The notes below the pieces were generated by a model that saw only the letters and a list, made by a program, of their open reading frames with translations, was not told the origin of the DNA and searched no databases. Below are positions 36,166 to 44,551 of a DNA stretch of 64,000 nucleotides, in pieces; position 1 is the first letter of the stretch; every line of letters begins with the position of its first letter. Source of the DNA: Halorarum halophilum. Its GTDB lineage: Archaea; Halobacteriota; Halobacteria; Halobacteriales; Haloferacaceae. Made by a program: the position numbers and the translations under genes. The stretch lies in assembly GCF_013401515.1 (NCBI RefSeq), contig NZ_CP058529.1, positions 1,612,001 through 1,676,000 of the forward strand, read 5' to 3'.

Positions 36166-37352
36166 GTCGGAGTCCCCTCGCTGGCGTCGTGGTCCGCGTC
36201 GAACGTCAGTTCCTCCCGCAGGTCGCGCGCCTCCGCGAGGAGGTCCTCGGCGTCCGAGTCGGCGTCGGTGAGCGTCACGTGACCCATCTTCCGCAGCGGG
36301 CGCACTTCGCGTTTGCCGTACCAGTGTAAATGTGCGTTCGGTGCCGAGAGCGCGCGTTCGACCCCCCCAAGCCGCGCCTCCCGTGGCTCCGACACGTCGC
36401 CGAGCAGGTTCGTGGTCACGGTCGGCGCACGGGCCTCCGCCGGCGCGAGCGGCCAGCCGAGCACCGCCCGGACGTGCTGTTCGAACTGCGAGGCGGTCGC
36501 CCCCTCGATTGTCCAGTGGCCCGAGTTGTGCGGGCGCGGGGCGACCTCGTTGAGCAGCACCTCGCCGCCCTCGACCTCGAACAGTTCGATGCCGAAGGTG
36601 CCGCGCCCGTCGAGCACCGATAGCGCGTCGCGAGCGACCTCGCGGGCGCGCTCGGCCACCGCGTCGTCGGTGCGCGCCGGGACGACGGTCTCCCGCATGA
36701 TCTCCGCCTCGTGGACGGTCTCGGTGAGCGGGAACGTGCGGACCTCGTCGTCGCCGCGGACGCCGATGACGGCGACCTCGCGCTCGAAGGGGACGAGTTC
36801 CTCGGCGAGTGCTCCACCCTCCTCGGCACCGACATCGTCGAGCGCCGCCTCGTAGTCGTCGCCCGCCTCGACGGGGAGGTTCCCGCGGCCGTCGTAGCCG
36901 CCGGTCCGCGCCTTCAGCATCGCGGCGCCGCCGAACCGCTCGACCGCGTCCGCCAGGTCGTCGGCGTCGTCGACGCGGACGAACTCCGGGACGGGCACGC
37001 CGGCGTCCTCGAACGCCCGGTTCTGCACGAGTTTGTCCCGGATCGTCCGGAGCGCGTCCGGCGACGGGTGGACCGGAACGCCGTACTCCGCGCCGGCCGC
37101 CTCGAGGACGTCGGGGTCGGCGAGTTCGATCTCCAGGGTCAGCGCGTCCGCCCGTTCGGCGAGGGCGCGTACCGCGTTGGCGTCGTCGAACGTTCCCTCG
37201 ACCTGCTCGGCGACGCGGGAGGCCGGGCAGTTCGGCGTCGGGTCGAGCACGACCACGTCGACGCCGAGCGGCGAGGCGGCCTCGGCGAGCATCCGGCCGA
37301 GTTGGCCCCCGCCGACGACGCCGAGGGTCGGACCGGGACACGTCGGTTTCAC
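36162..37352 (-). CDS. purK: N5-carboxyaminoimidazole ribonucleotide synthase PurK
   Basis: 396 aa from GTG 37352. An ATP-grasp enzyme with LGVVGGGQLGRMLAEAASPLG at the N-terminus and KARTGGYDGRGN in the ATP-binding part; EVAPRPHNSGHWTIEG is near the end. It carboxylates AIR with ATP and bicarbonate. A TTG start 39 nt upstream is possible, but ATTTATT (37377-37383, minus strand) is exactly 27 nt before the GTG and would lie inside the longer version. Confidence 0.93.
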   Translation of the reverse strand: MKPTCPGPTLGVVGGGQLGRMLAEAASPLGVDVVVLDPTPNCPASRVAEQVEGTFDDANAVRALAERADALTLEIELADPDVLEAAGAEYGVPVHPSPDALRTIRDKLVQNRAFEDAGVPVPEFVRVDDADDLADAVERFGGAAMLKARTGGYDGRGNLPVEAGDDYEAALDDVGAEEGGALAEELVPFEREVAVIGVRGDDEVRTFPLTETVHEAEIMRETVVPARTDDAVAERAREVARDALSVLDGRGTFGIELFEVEGGEVLLNEVAPRPHNSGHWTIEGATASQFEQHVRAVLGWPLAPAEARAPTVTTNLLGDVSEPREARLGGVERALSAPNAHLHWYGKREVRPLRKMGHVTLTDADSDAEDLLAEARDLREELTFDADHDASEGTPT

Positions 37353-37376
37353 GGCCGCGAGTTCGGCATCTCCGCG

Positions 37377-37383
37377 AATAAAT
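37377..37383 (-). promoter_or_regulatory. TATA box of the purK-purE operon
   Basis: ATTTATT on the minus strand about 27 nt before GTG 37352; it decides the purK start. Confidence 0.6.
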
Positions 37384-37444
37384 CTTGCCAAGCCGTCGAG
37401 GATATGGGCACGTTCGTGGTTACATCACGCGCCCCGACGCCCCC

Positions 37445-39334
37445 TCAGTTATCGGCCGCGCGTGCGTCCCGCAGCGTCTCCCGTTCGAAGAGGAACACGA
37501 CGTCCTCACCCCACAGTTTGAACGGGTACGTCCGCGCCTCGTACCCGTCGTACCGGGCCTGCAGTTCGTCGCGGTCGCGCGGCATCGCGACGATGACCGG
37601 CGGCGGGTCCGCCGGGAGGCCGTCGTAGCGCGCCTCGGGCGACGTCGAGGTCACCACCGCGCCCGACCGCTCCATGTACCACGGGAGGGGGAGCCGGGAG
37701 TGCCACGCCGGCCCGCCGGGCGGCATCCTGTCCGCGCTCGACTCGTTCGAGACGTACAGTTCGACCTCGCCGGCGCCGTTCTCCGACCCGACGAACAGCA
37801 CGTCTGTTCCCTCGTTGTGCGCGGCGACGAGGTGGACGTCCTCGAGGGCCGGCCGGACGTCGTTGCCAGGCTGGGCCCACTGGAGCACCTGTTTGTCCTC
37901 CTCGGCCGCCGAGTTCCAGTAGTCGACGTTCGCGGCCGCGACGCCGCCGACCGCCGCGAACACGAGCAGCCCCGCGAGCGCGACGCCGACGGCGTCCTCG
38001 GTCGCGAGCGACCGGTCGAAGGCGTCCGCGACCGTCGCCGCGCCGACGGCCGCGGGGATGGCGAGCGGGAGGACGATGTGGACGGCGGCCCAGGGCGCCT
38101 GGATGTCCGTCGCCACCGGGTAGCCGACGAGCGAGGCCGCCGCCCAGTACGCGGAGAAGGCGACGATCGCCCGGTTCCCGCCGCCGTAGCCGTCCGCGAG
38201 GAACCCCAGCCCGGCGAGGACGACGACGGCGGCGGAGCCGTACGCGAGCGTCTCCGCGATGTCCAGCAGGTAGGGGACGTACGTGTGGCCGGAGTGGGCC
38301 CCCGACACCCACGTCCCGTGGAACCGCTCGGCGGCCCCGATCGTCCCGTCGTGCAGGACCGGTTCGAGCGGGGCCGCGCCGCCGAGCGCGTCCCAGAGCT
38401 CCGGGCGCGGCGCGTAGAAGAACGCGACGACCGCGAGAAACGTGACGGCGACCCCGAGCGTCACCAGCGGAACCCACACGAGGACGTGCCCGAGGACGCC
38501 CGCCTCCGGCGCGAAGGGGGAGCCCCTGTCGCGCCGGTCGACGACGGACCGCTCGATGGCAGCCCGGGTCCGCTTGCCGGCCGTCCACTCGCGGGCGAAC
38601 CCGACGAGTGAGACGACCCCGCCGACGACCGCGTCGGCCAGCGAACCAGTCTCCCGGGCCGACCGGACGAGGTAGTGATCCGCGAGCAGGAACGCGGCGC
38701 CGGCGAAGCAGACGACGTAGACGAGCGCGTTCTCCTTGGAGGCGACCCCGAACGCGAGGAGGACGGCCGCCGGGAACAGCGGGAGGACGCGCCGTCGGTC
38801 GATGGCGTAGACGGTCAGCGCGAAGGCGCCGAAGGCGAACCCGCCGACGAGCACGTCCCCGCGCATGAACCGCGAGTAGTAGAGCAACAGCGGGTCGAGC
38901 GCCAGCACGAGCGCGAGCGCGACCCGCTCGCGGCCCGACAGGCGGTCGACGAAGCACAGCGCCGCGAGCGGGAGCAGGCCGCCGACGACGGCGACCGGGA
39001 GCCGTGCGGCGAGGTCGCTGGCGCCGAGGACGTCGAACAGCGCGTTGTTCACGACCGGGAGGAACGGTCCGTGGATGATGGGGCGGTAGAAGAACTCGCC
39101 CGTGGCGTCGAAGCGGAGGATCCAGTAGCCGACACGGCCCTCGTCCCAGTGGAACACCCGGCCGCCGAGGTCGACGATCCGGAGCAGCAGCGAGAGGACG
39201 GTGACGAGGACGACCCCCTGGGTCGCCGGGGAGCCCGGAAGCCGGTCGAGGGGGCCTGCGGACTCGCGTCGACCGCCGGACGGTGTGGAGTCGCCGGATT
39301 CGGGGGAAGGCGCGTCGGCGGCCGCCTCGCTCAT
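37445..39334 (-). CDS. Agl23-like multi-spanning membrane protein (TIGR03663 family)
   Basis: 629 aa from ATG 39334. About 12 membrane helices with the GT-C-like first loop FHWDEGRVGYWILRFDATGEFFYRP, where DE near the start of the first loop is the usual acidic metal site. The hydrophilic C-terminus (about 500-629) lies outside. This matches the TIGR03663 'flippase activity-associated protein Agl23' group, linked to N-glycosylation in archaea. Direct glycosyltransferase activity is likely but unproved. Confidence 0.85.
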   Translation of the reverse strand: MSEAAADAPSPESGDSTPSGGRRESAGPLDRLPGSPATQGVVLVTVLSLLLRIVDLGGRVFHWDEGRVGYWILRFDATGEFFYRPIIHGPFLPVVNNALFDVLGASDLAARLPVAVVGGLLPLAALCFVDRLSGRERVALALVLALDPLLLYYSRFMRGDVLVGGFAFGAFALTVYAIDRRRVLPLFPAAVLLAFGVASKENALVYVVCFAGAAFLLADHYLVRSARETGSLADAVVGGVVSLVGFAREWTAGKRTRAAIERSVVDRRDRGSPFAPEAGVLGHVLVWVPLVTLGVAVTFLAVVAFFYAPRPELWDALGGAAPLEPVLHDGTIGAAERFHGTWVSGAHSGHTYVPYLLDIAETLAYGSAAVVVLAGLGFLADGYGGGNRAIVAFSAYWAAASLVGYPVATDIQAPWAAVHIVLPLAIPAAVGAATVADAFDRSLATEDAVGVALAGLLVFAAVGGVAAANVDYWNSAAEEDKQVLQWAQPGNDVRPALEDVHLVAAHNEGTDVLFVGSENGAGEVELYVSNESSADRMPPGGPAWHSRLPLPWYMERSGAVVTSTSPEARYDGLPADPPPVIVAMPRDRDELQARYDGYEARTYPFKLWGEDVVFLFERETLRDARAADN

Positions 39335-39507
39335 TGGCTCCTCCGTCGCGGCCCGCCGGTAACAACTCTTGTGATTGCGTGTTTTCGTTGGGTTCAGCGT
39401 TGATTTGTTCTTCTGGAGAACCTCGACCGGGTCTGGGACCAGCACCGTCGTCTGTTCAGGTGTGTACAGGCCGACCACTGCTGCTGGGCGTGACGAGACA
39501 CCACCGG
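39335..39507. other. Intergenic stretch before the first repeat locus
   Basis: This 173-bp part of the 675-bp Agl23/ribH intergenic region has an in-frame minus-strand extension of the Agl23 gene without homologous look. I see no convincing gene. The rest of the gap holds R2 (39508-39608), R1 (39668-39844) and the ribH upstream sequence (39845-40009). Confidence 0.4.
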
Positions 39508-39608
39508 CCTCCCCGGCCGATTCGCTCTCGGGTGGCGCGCCACAGGGGCGCGCCGGTTCCCTCATCCCTCGCGCGCGTCGCTCGCCTTCGGCTCGCGTCA
39601 CGCGCGCC
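39508..39608 (-). repeat. R2 repeat, copy 1
   Basis: On the minus strand it begins GGCGCGCGTGACGCGAGCCG, continues GGCGAGCGACGCGCGCGAGG and GATGAGG, and ends GCGAATCGGCCGGGGAGG. The same landmarks (GCGCGAGRGATGAG near the middle, CGCAATCGG or GCGAATCGG at the end) occur near 43.2, 54.9 and 62.4 kb. This copy has an extra hairpin made of two GGCGCGCC palindromes (39533-39553). Confidence 0.65.
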
Positions 39609-39667
39609 AACCGCAAAGGCGCGCTCACCGGACAGCCGCCAACGACGCTGGATCGGAACGACAGCGG

Positions 39668-39844
39668 GTGGGACTGAAAGGGGCCGCGGCATTCACGGGC
39701 GCAAGCGCCCGTGAATTCGGGAGAGCTTGCTCTCCCGTAACTCGGGGAAGCACGGGCGGTCAAGCACCGCAGCGCGAACGAGCGAAGCGAGTGAGCGCGA
39801 GGAGCTCAGCCGTCCGCACGAGCCGAGAGCCGCGGGGGCTTTCG
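39668..39844 (+). repeat. R1 repeat, copy 1, with an inserted twin-hairpin cassette
   Basis: Left arm TGGGACTGAAAGGGGCCGCG and right arm CCGAGAGCCGCGGGGGCTTT are conserved in the copies at 54.9 and 62.1 kb, with CAAGCACCGCA and GCGAGGAG between them. The arms can pair as a long stem. Here a 50-bp cassette (39691-39740) interrupts the left arm between GCGGC and CTCGG. Confidence 0.65.
39691..39740. repeat. Twin-hairpin cassette inside R1
   Basis: Two back-to-back perfect hairpins: ATTCACGGGCGC-aa-GCGCCCGTGAAT (39691-39716) and CGGGAGAGC-tt-GCTCTCCCG (39718-39737). The same two-hairpin architecture with different stem cores is found at 43268-43319. Confidence 0.65.
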
Positions 39845-40009
39845 CGGTAACGTTCACGCTGTCCCCACGCGATCCCGACGGATCACCGGTACGCCGACCG
39901 ACGCCCTTCCGACGACGCTCGACCAATCGATCACAATACTGCTCGCGTTCGATGGGCGACATCGGCCCCGAGCGGTACGCCTTTCACCGGCGCCGCCGAC
40001 CGCCCGCGT

Positions 40010-40420
40010 ATGACAGTCACACTGGGGCTGGTGGTGGCGCGCTACAACGCGTCCGTCACCGAACCGATGGAGGAGGCGGCGCTCGAGGCGTCCGCCGAGC
40101 GCGACGTGGAGGTCGCCGAGACCGTCCGCGTACCGGGCGTGTACGACGCGCCGCTGGCCGCCGACCGCCTCGCGCGCCGGGAGGACGTGGACGCCGTCGT
40201 CGTCGTCGGTGCCATCGTCTCCGGCGACACCGACCACGACCAGGTCATCGGGCAAGCCGCCGCCCAGAAGCTGACCGACGTGAGCCTCGACCGCGACAAG
40301 CCGGTCACCTTCGGCGTGTCCGGGCCCGGACAGAGCGGCGCGGTGGCGCGCGAACGCGTCCACAAGGGTGCCGAGGCCGTGAACGCCGCCGCCGACCTCG
40401 CGGAGGGGCTGCCGGCATGA
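40010..40420 (+). CDS. ribH: 6,7-dimethyl-8-ribityllumazine synthase
   Basis: 136 aa, the usual archaeal length. LGLVVARYNASVTEPM at the start, VPGVYDAPLAADRLA, VVVVGAIVSGDTDHDQVI and PVTFGVSG are the conserved lumazine synthase segments; the catalytic His is in DTDHDQV. It joins the ribitylamino-uracil and butanone phosphate in the next-to-last step of riboflavin synthesis. The stop overlaps the aminotransferase start (ATGA), so the two are co-translated. Confidence 0.94.
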   Translation: MTVTLGLVVARYNASVTEPMEEAALEASAERDVEVAETVRVPGVYDAPLAADRLARREDVDAVVVVGAIVSGDTDHDQVIGQAAAQKLTDVSLDRDKPVTFGVSGPGQSGAVARERVHKGAEAVNAAADLAEGLPA

Positions 40421-41571
40421 CGGCGTACGACTTCGCCGAGCGCGTCGGGCGCGTGGAGCCCTCGGCGACGCTCGCCATCGGCAACGCCGCGGCCGAACTC
40501 GAGGCCGACGGCGTCGACGTGGTCGACCTCTCCGTGGGGGAGCCCGACTTCCCGACGCCGGAGAACGTCGTCCGGGCCGGCCAGGAATCGATGGAGTCCG
40601 GCCACACGGGCTACACGTCCTCGAACGGCATCCCCGAACTCAAGGAGGCCATCGCCGGAAAGCTCCGGGACGACGGAGTCGACGCCGAGGCGGGCGAGGT
40701 CATCGTCACGCCCGGCGCGAAGCAGGCCCTCTACGAGGTCGTCCAGACGCTGATCGACGAGGGTGACGAGGTCGTGCTGCTCGACCCCGCCTGGGTGTCC
40801 TACGAGGCGATGGTGAAGCTCGCCGGCGGCGACCTGAGTCGGGTCGACCTCGCCCCGCACGACTTCCAGCTCGAACCGGCGCTCGACGCGCTCGGCCAGG
40901 CGGTCTCGGACGACACCGAACTCCTCGTCGTGAACTCCCCCGCGAACCCGACCGGCGCCGTGTTCTCCGACGCGGCCCTGGAGGGCGTGCGCGACCTCGC
41001 GGTCGAGCACGACATCGCGGTCATCTCGGACGAGATCTACGAGCAGATCACCTACGGCGTCGAGCCGACGAGCCTCGGTAGCCTGGACGGGATGGCCGAC
41101 CGGACCATCACGGTCAACGGCTTCTCGAAGGCGTACTCGATGACCGGCTGGCGGCTGGGCTACTTCCACGCGAAGGGCGACCTCGTCTCCCAGGCCGGGA
41201 AGCTCCACAGCCACTCCGTCTCCTGCGCGACGAACTTCGTCCAGCACGCCGGCGTCGAGGCGCTCGGGAACACGGAGACGGCGGTCGACCAGATGGTCGA
41301 GGCGTTCCGCGACCGGCGCGACCTCGTGCTCGACCTGCTCGCCGAGCACGGCGTCGAACCACCGAGGCCAGACGGCGCGTTCTACATGATGCTCCCGGTC
41401 GCCGACGACGACTCGACGTGGGCCGAGGACGCCATCGAGCAGGGCCACGTGGCCACCGTTCCGGGCTCGGCGTTCGGCGCGCCGGGCTACGCCCGCATCT
41501 CCTACGCCGCGAGCGAGGAGCGCCTCCGCGAGGGGATCGGCCGGCTTGCCGACGGCGGCTTCTTCGACTGA
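40417..41571 (+). CDS. Pyridoxal-phosphate aminotransferase, aspartate aminotransferase class I
   Basis: 384 aa. VDLSVGEPDFPTP at the start, GYTSSNGIPELKEAI, NSPANPTGAVFSD, DEIYEQITYG and the PLP Lys in NGFSKAYSMTGWRLGY are the class I fold-type markers. The terminal Arg is in ARISYAASEERL. It probably transfers the amino group of aspartate or another amino acid to 2-oxoglutarate. The tie to ribH is by translational coupling; a direct role in riboflavin synthesis is not expected. Confidence 0.92.
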   Translation: MTAYDFAERVGRVEPSATLAIGNAAAELEADGVDVVDLSVGEPDFPTPENVVRAGQESMESGHTGYTSSNGIPELKEAIAGKLRDDGVDAEAGEVIVTPGAKQALYEVVQTLIDEGDEVVLLDPAWVSYEAMVKLAGGDLSRVDLAPHDFQLEPALDALGQAVSDDTELLVVNSPANPTGAVFSDAALEGVRDLAVEHDIAVISDEIYEQITYGVEPTSLGSLDGMADRTITVNGFSKAYSMTGWRLGYFHAKGDLVSQAGKLHSHSVSCATNFVQHAGVEALGNTETAVDQMVEAFRDRRDLVLDLLAEHGVEPPRPDGAFYMMLPVADDDSTWAEDAIEQGHVATVPGSAFGAPGYARISYAASEERLREGIGRLADGGFFD

Positions 41572-41681
41572 GTCGGCCGGCCCTCGCGTCGAACACGGAT
41601 CACCAAGTTCCCGAACCACCGCCGACCTTTCGAGCACCGTGGGCCGGCGGGACTTTCACCGACCCCCGACTACGGAGGGGC

Positions 41682-42314
41682 GTGCTCGGAGTCGATCTCG
41701 TCCCCCTCGCCGAGCAGTTGCTCGCCCAGTACGGCTACCTCGCGGTGTTCTGCTTCACGTTCCTCGAGTCGTCGATGCTGTTCCCGCTACTGCCGAGCGA
41801 GGCGGTCCTCCCGCTCTCGGCGGCCCTGCTCGTCACGGGCGTGCCGTCGCTCGCGGCGTTCGCCCTCGCGGCGACGGCCGGCGTCGTCGTCGGGAGCGTC
41901 GTCGCCTACTACCTGTTCGGTCGTGGAGGCGAGGAGCTCGCCGACCGGTACAGCCCGTTCCTCAGCGTCTCGGAGCGCGAACTGGAGTGGACCAAGCGGG
42001 CGTTCGACAGGTACGGCGAGTCGTCGGTGTTCTGGGGCCGGTTCCTCCCGGTGCTTCGGTCGGTCGTCTCGGTCCCCGCCGGGTTCGCCGGGATGGACGT
42101 GCGGCGGTTCGCAGCCTACTCGGCGGGCGGCGGGTTGCTGTTCAACCTCGCGGTGGGCGCGCTCGCGCTCGGCGGCGGCGAGTCCCGGTCGGTGTACGGG
42201 ACGGCGTACGCGCTGGTCAGGCAGATCGTCACGACCTGGCCCGTGCTCGCGGCGGCGGTGGTCGCGGTCCTCCTCGTCGGTACGGCGGTCGCCTGGTGGC
42301 GGTTCAGCGACTGA
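41682..42314 (+). CDS. DedA-family membrane protein
   Basis: 210 aa from GTG 41682. GYLAVFCFTFLESSMLFPLLPSE is the DedA first-helix motif, and FWGRFLPVLRSVVSVPAGFAGMDVRRFAAYS is the conserved re-entrant and Arg-bearing segment (GRFxPxxRxxxxxPAG). Four to five helices in total. DedA proteins are linked to undecaprenyl or phospholipid flipping. An ACTTTCACC element about 30 nt upstream may be its promoter. Confidence 0.87.
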   Translation: MLGVDLVPLAEQLLAQYGYLAVFCFTFLESSMLFPLLPSEAVLPLSAALLVTGVPSLAAFALAATAGVVVGSVVAYYLFGRGGEELADRYSPFLSVSERELEWTKRAFDRYGESSVFWGRFLPVLRSVVSVPAGFAGMDVRRFAAYSAGGGLLFNLAVGALALGGGESRSVYGTAYALVRQIVTTWPVLAAAVVAVLLVGTAVAWWRFSD

Positions 42315-42349
42315 CGGCGACCGCCCGGCCGTGCCCATTCGTACCAAGA

Positions 42350-42355
42350 TTTTAG
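42350..42355 (+). promoter_or_regulatory. TATA box of the nitrile hydratase cluster
   Basis: TTTTAG is 27 nt before the nthB ATG at 42379, a typical leaderless haloarchaeal promoter. Confidence 0.6.
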
Positions 42356-42378
42356 CCTCGACACCCCGAGGGTCGCAT

Positions 42379-43053
42379 ATGGACGGCATCCACGACGTCG
42401 GCGGTATGGACTCCTTCCGCCACCTCCCGCCGGACCAGCCCGACGACGCGAGCCCGTTCCATCACGAGTATGAGGGCGTCGTCCAGGCGCTCTACCTCGC
42501 TGGGCTCGGCTCCGGGGCGTTCGAACTCGACCGCTTCAGGTACGAACTCGAGGGCCACGAGCCGGAGTACTACCTCGAAACCCCGTACTACGAGCGCTGG
42601 CTGACGGCGATCGAGTCGCTGTTCGCCGAGGCGGGCGTCGTGGACTCGGAGGAGCTCCGCGAACGCGCCCGGGCGCTTGAAGCCGGCGAGGGCGAGGTGA
42701 CCGAGGAGACGGACCCCGAGCGCCTCCCGGAGCTCCTCGACGGCGTCCGCGACGTGTACATGAGCGAGCGCGAGGGCGGGGAGCCGGCGTTCTCGGAGGG
42801 CGACCGGGTCCGCGTTCGGAAGGAACACCCGTCATCGCACACGCGCTGCCCGCGGTACGTCAGGGGCTGTGAGGGCGAGGTGGTGGCGGTTCGAGGGACG
42901 CACGTCTTCCCGGACGCGAACGCGCACGGCGAGGAGCGTGCCGAACCGCTGTACAACGTCCGGTTCGAATCTAGCGAGTTGTGGGGCGAGGCGAACACCG
43001 ACGGGGACGGGTTGCACATCGAACTCTGGGAACCGTACCTCTCACCGCCCTGA
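42379..43053 (+). CDS. nthB: Nitrile hydratase beta subunit
   Basis: 224 aa. It opens MDGIHDVGGMDSF, the near-invariant NHase beta start. The N-terminal helical part contains YYERWLTAIESLFAE. The C-terminal SH3-like barrel has FSEGDRVRVRKEHPSSHTRCPRYVRGCEGEV and PLYNVRFESSELWGE, which contact the alpha subunit. It forms the alpha-beta dimer that hydrates nitriles to amides. The gene comes first in the cluster, an order typical of cobalt-type enzymes. Confidence 0.93.
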   Translation: MDGIHDVGGMDSFRHLPPDQPDDASPFHHEYEGVVQALYLAGLGSGAFELDRFRYELEGHEPEYYLETPYYERWLTAIESLFAEAGVVDSEELRERARALEAGEGEVTEETDPERLPELLDGVRDVYMSEREGGEPAFSEGDRVRVRKEHPSSHTRCPRYVRGCEGEVVAVRGTHVFPDANAHGEERAEPLYNVRFESSELWGEANTDGDGLHIELWEPYLSPP

Positions 43054-43171
43054 ATCGATCGCTGGGCCGGCTCCGTTTTCTGGGCTACCGATCCGCAGTC
43101 CGTCAGGGGAACTACCGGATCGACGGTCGACACGAATCTGAAAGGCGCACCCATCGTACCGCAGCCTCGTA

Positions 43172-43246
43172 CCTCCCCAACCGATTCGCTCCTCGGCTCG
43201 GTCGCTCCGCTCCCTCGCCTGCGGTGCTCATCCCTCGCGCGCATCC
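43172..43246 (-). repeat. R2 repeat, copy in the nthB-nthA gap
   Basis: On the minus strand: GGATGCGCGCGAGGGATGAG, then CGAGGGAGCGGAGCGACCGA, ending AGCGAATCGGTTGGGGAGG. It shares the R2 landmarks and about 75 bp with the copies at 39.5, 54.9 and 62.4 kb. It sits inside an operon rather than between divergent genes. Confidence 0.6.
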
Positions 43247-43267
43247 GGTGGGCACGGAGGCCCGCCG

Positions 43268-43319
43268 TTCACGAGAGCGAAGCTCTCGTGAGCTCACGAG
43301 ACGCTGTGCGTCTCGTGAA
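43268..43319. repeat. Twin-hairpin cassette in the nthB-nthA gap
   Basis: TCACGAGAGC-gaa-GCTCTCGTGA (10-bp stem) and TCACGAGACGC-tgt-GCGTCTCGTGA (11-bp stem) stand back to back. The architecture is that of the cassette at 39691-39740, with different stem cores. Together with R2 it fills most of the 341-bp gap. A CTAAGT patch at 43366-43371 may serve as a weak promoter for nthA. Confidence 0.65.
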
Positions 43320-43394
43320 CGGCACGCGCTTGACGGTTGATCGAACACCGCCGAGGGGCCAACGGCTAAGTCCGCGCGAACGCCACCACTTCAC

Positions 43395-44030
43395 ATGGCA
43401 GAGGAGACGCCGGAACCGCCGGAGACACCGAACCCGGACCTCCGCGACATCGACCCGCAGGCGCGTGCCCGCGCCCTCCAGTCCATCCTCGTGGAAGAGG
43501 GCATCCTGAGCACCGACGCGGTCGACGAGGTGATCTCGACCTACGAGAGCGACGTCGGGCCGATGAACGGCGCCCGGGTCGTCGCGCGGGCCTGGAGCGA
43601 CCCCGACTACCGCGAGCGCCTGCTCGAGGACGGCATCTCAGCGGTCGCCGAACTGGATATCGGGGTGAACGACGAGGTGATGGAGCTCAGGGTGGTCGAG
43701 AACACGCCCGAGGTCCACAACGTCGTTGTCTGCACGCTCTGCTCGTGTTACCCCTGGGCCGTGCTCGGCCTGCCGCCGACGTGGTACAAGTCGCCCGCGT
43801 ACCGTTCCCGCGTGGTCGACGAACCCCGCGCGCTGCTGCGCGAGGAGTTCGACACCGACCTCCCCGACTCGGTCGACGTGGAGGTGTGGGACTCCAACTC
43901 GGAGATCCGGTACATGGTGCTCCCCCAGCGCCCCGAGGGGACCGAGGACCTGAGCGAGGACGGACTGGCCGGGCTGGTCACCCGGAACTCGATGATCGGC
44001 GTCAAGCGACTCGGAGAGGTGGAGGCGTGA
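43395..44030 (+). CDS. nthA: Nitrile hydratase alpha subunit, cobalt type
   Basis: 211 aa. The metal-binding claw is V112-C113-T114-L115-C116-S117-C118, in which Thr at the second claw position is the cobalt signature (iron enzymes have Ser). Cys116 and Cys118 are expected to be oxidised to sulfinic and sulfenic acid. PPTWYKSPAYRSRVVDEPR and IRYMVLPQRPEGTEDLSE are further family markers. It catalyses R-CN to R-CONH2 with nthB. The stop overlaps the accessory gene start. Confidence 0.94.
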   Translation: MAEETPEPPETPNPDLRDIDPQARARALQSILVEEGILSTDAVDEVISTYESDVGPMNGARVVARAWSDPDYRERLLEDGISAVAELDIGVNDEVMELRVVENTPEVHNVVVCTLCSCYPWAVLGLPPTWYKSPAYRSRVVDEPRALLREEFDTDLPDSVDVEVWDSNSEIRYMVLPQRPEGTEDLSEDGLAGLVTRNSMIGVKRLGEVEA

Positions 44031-44497
44031 GCACGCGCGACCACCGGCGCCCTCTGGCCGACGATGAGGACGGCCCGACGTTCGCCGAACCGTGGCAGGC
44101 CCGCGCGTTCGCGCTCGCGGTGGCGCTCACCGACGAGGACGAACGGGACCGGAACTGGGACGACTTCCAGCGCGAACTCGTCGCGGAACTCGACCGGACC
44201 CCCGGCGCGGAATCGGGGGACGAGGACGACTACTACGGCGCGTGGCTCTCGGCGCTCGAACGGTTCCTGGTCGAGCGCGACGTGGTCGACCCCGGGGCGT
44301 TCGCCGAGCGCGCGACCGAGTTCGCCGGCGGCGACCGCGACGCGCACGAGTTCGTCGATGGCGACCCGCACGCCCACGCCGACAGGCTCCCGGAGGGGCA
44401 CGCGGACGGGTCCGACCACCACCACGACCACCCGCACGGTCACGGGCACGAGCACGGTCACGACGGCCACGTTCAGGACGACGGCCACGACCACTGA
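44027..44497 (+). CDS. Nitrile hydratase accessory protein with His-rich tail
   Basis: 156 aa from GTG 44027. Residues about 18-105 (FAEPWQARAFALAVALTDED, WDDFQRELVAEL, YYGAWLSALERFLVERDVVD) match the NHase accessory/activator family, which is related to the beta subunit N-terminus and delivers the metal. The last 50 residues carry 16 His in DHHHDHPHGHGHEHGHDGH-like runs, a likely Co(II) or Ni(II) store. Start and stop are translationally coupled to nthA. Confidence 0.85.
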   Translation: MSTRDHRRPLADDEDGPTFAEPWQARAFALAVALTDEDERDRNWDDFQRELVAELDRTPGAESGDEDDYYGAWLSALERFLVERDVVDPGAFAERATEFAGGDRDAHEFVDGDPHAHADRLPEGHADGSDHHHDHPHGHGHEHGHDGHVQDDGHDH

Positions 44498-44551
44498 CGT
44501 CCCACAGTCGGCGAACCCTTTTACCACGTAGCGACGGAGTACACCACATCC

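Noticed and set aside
39335-39763. 143-residue N-terminal extension of the Agl23-like protein
   Set aside because: It would run through the R2 and R1 repeats and lacks membrane or family character; the ATG at 39334 begins the family-like N-terminus.
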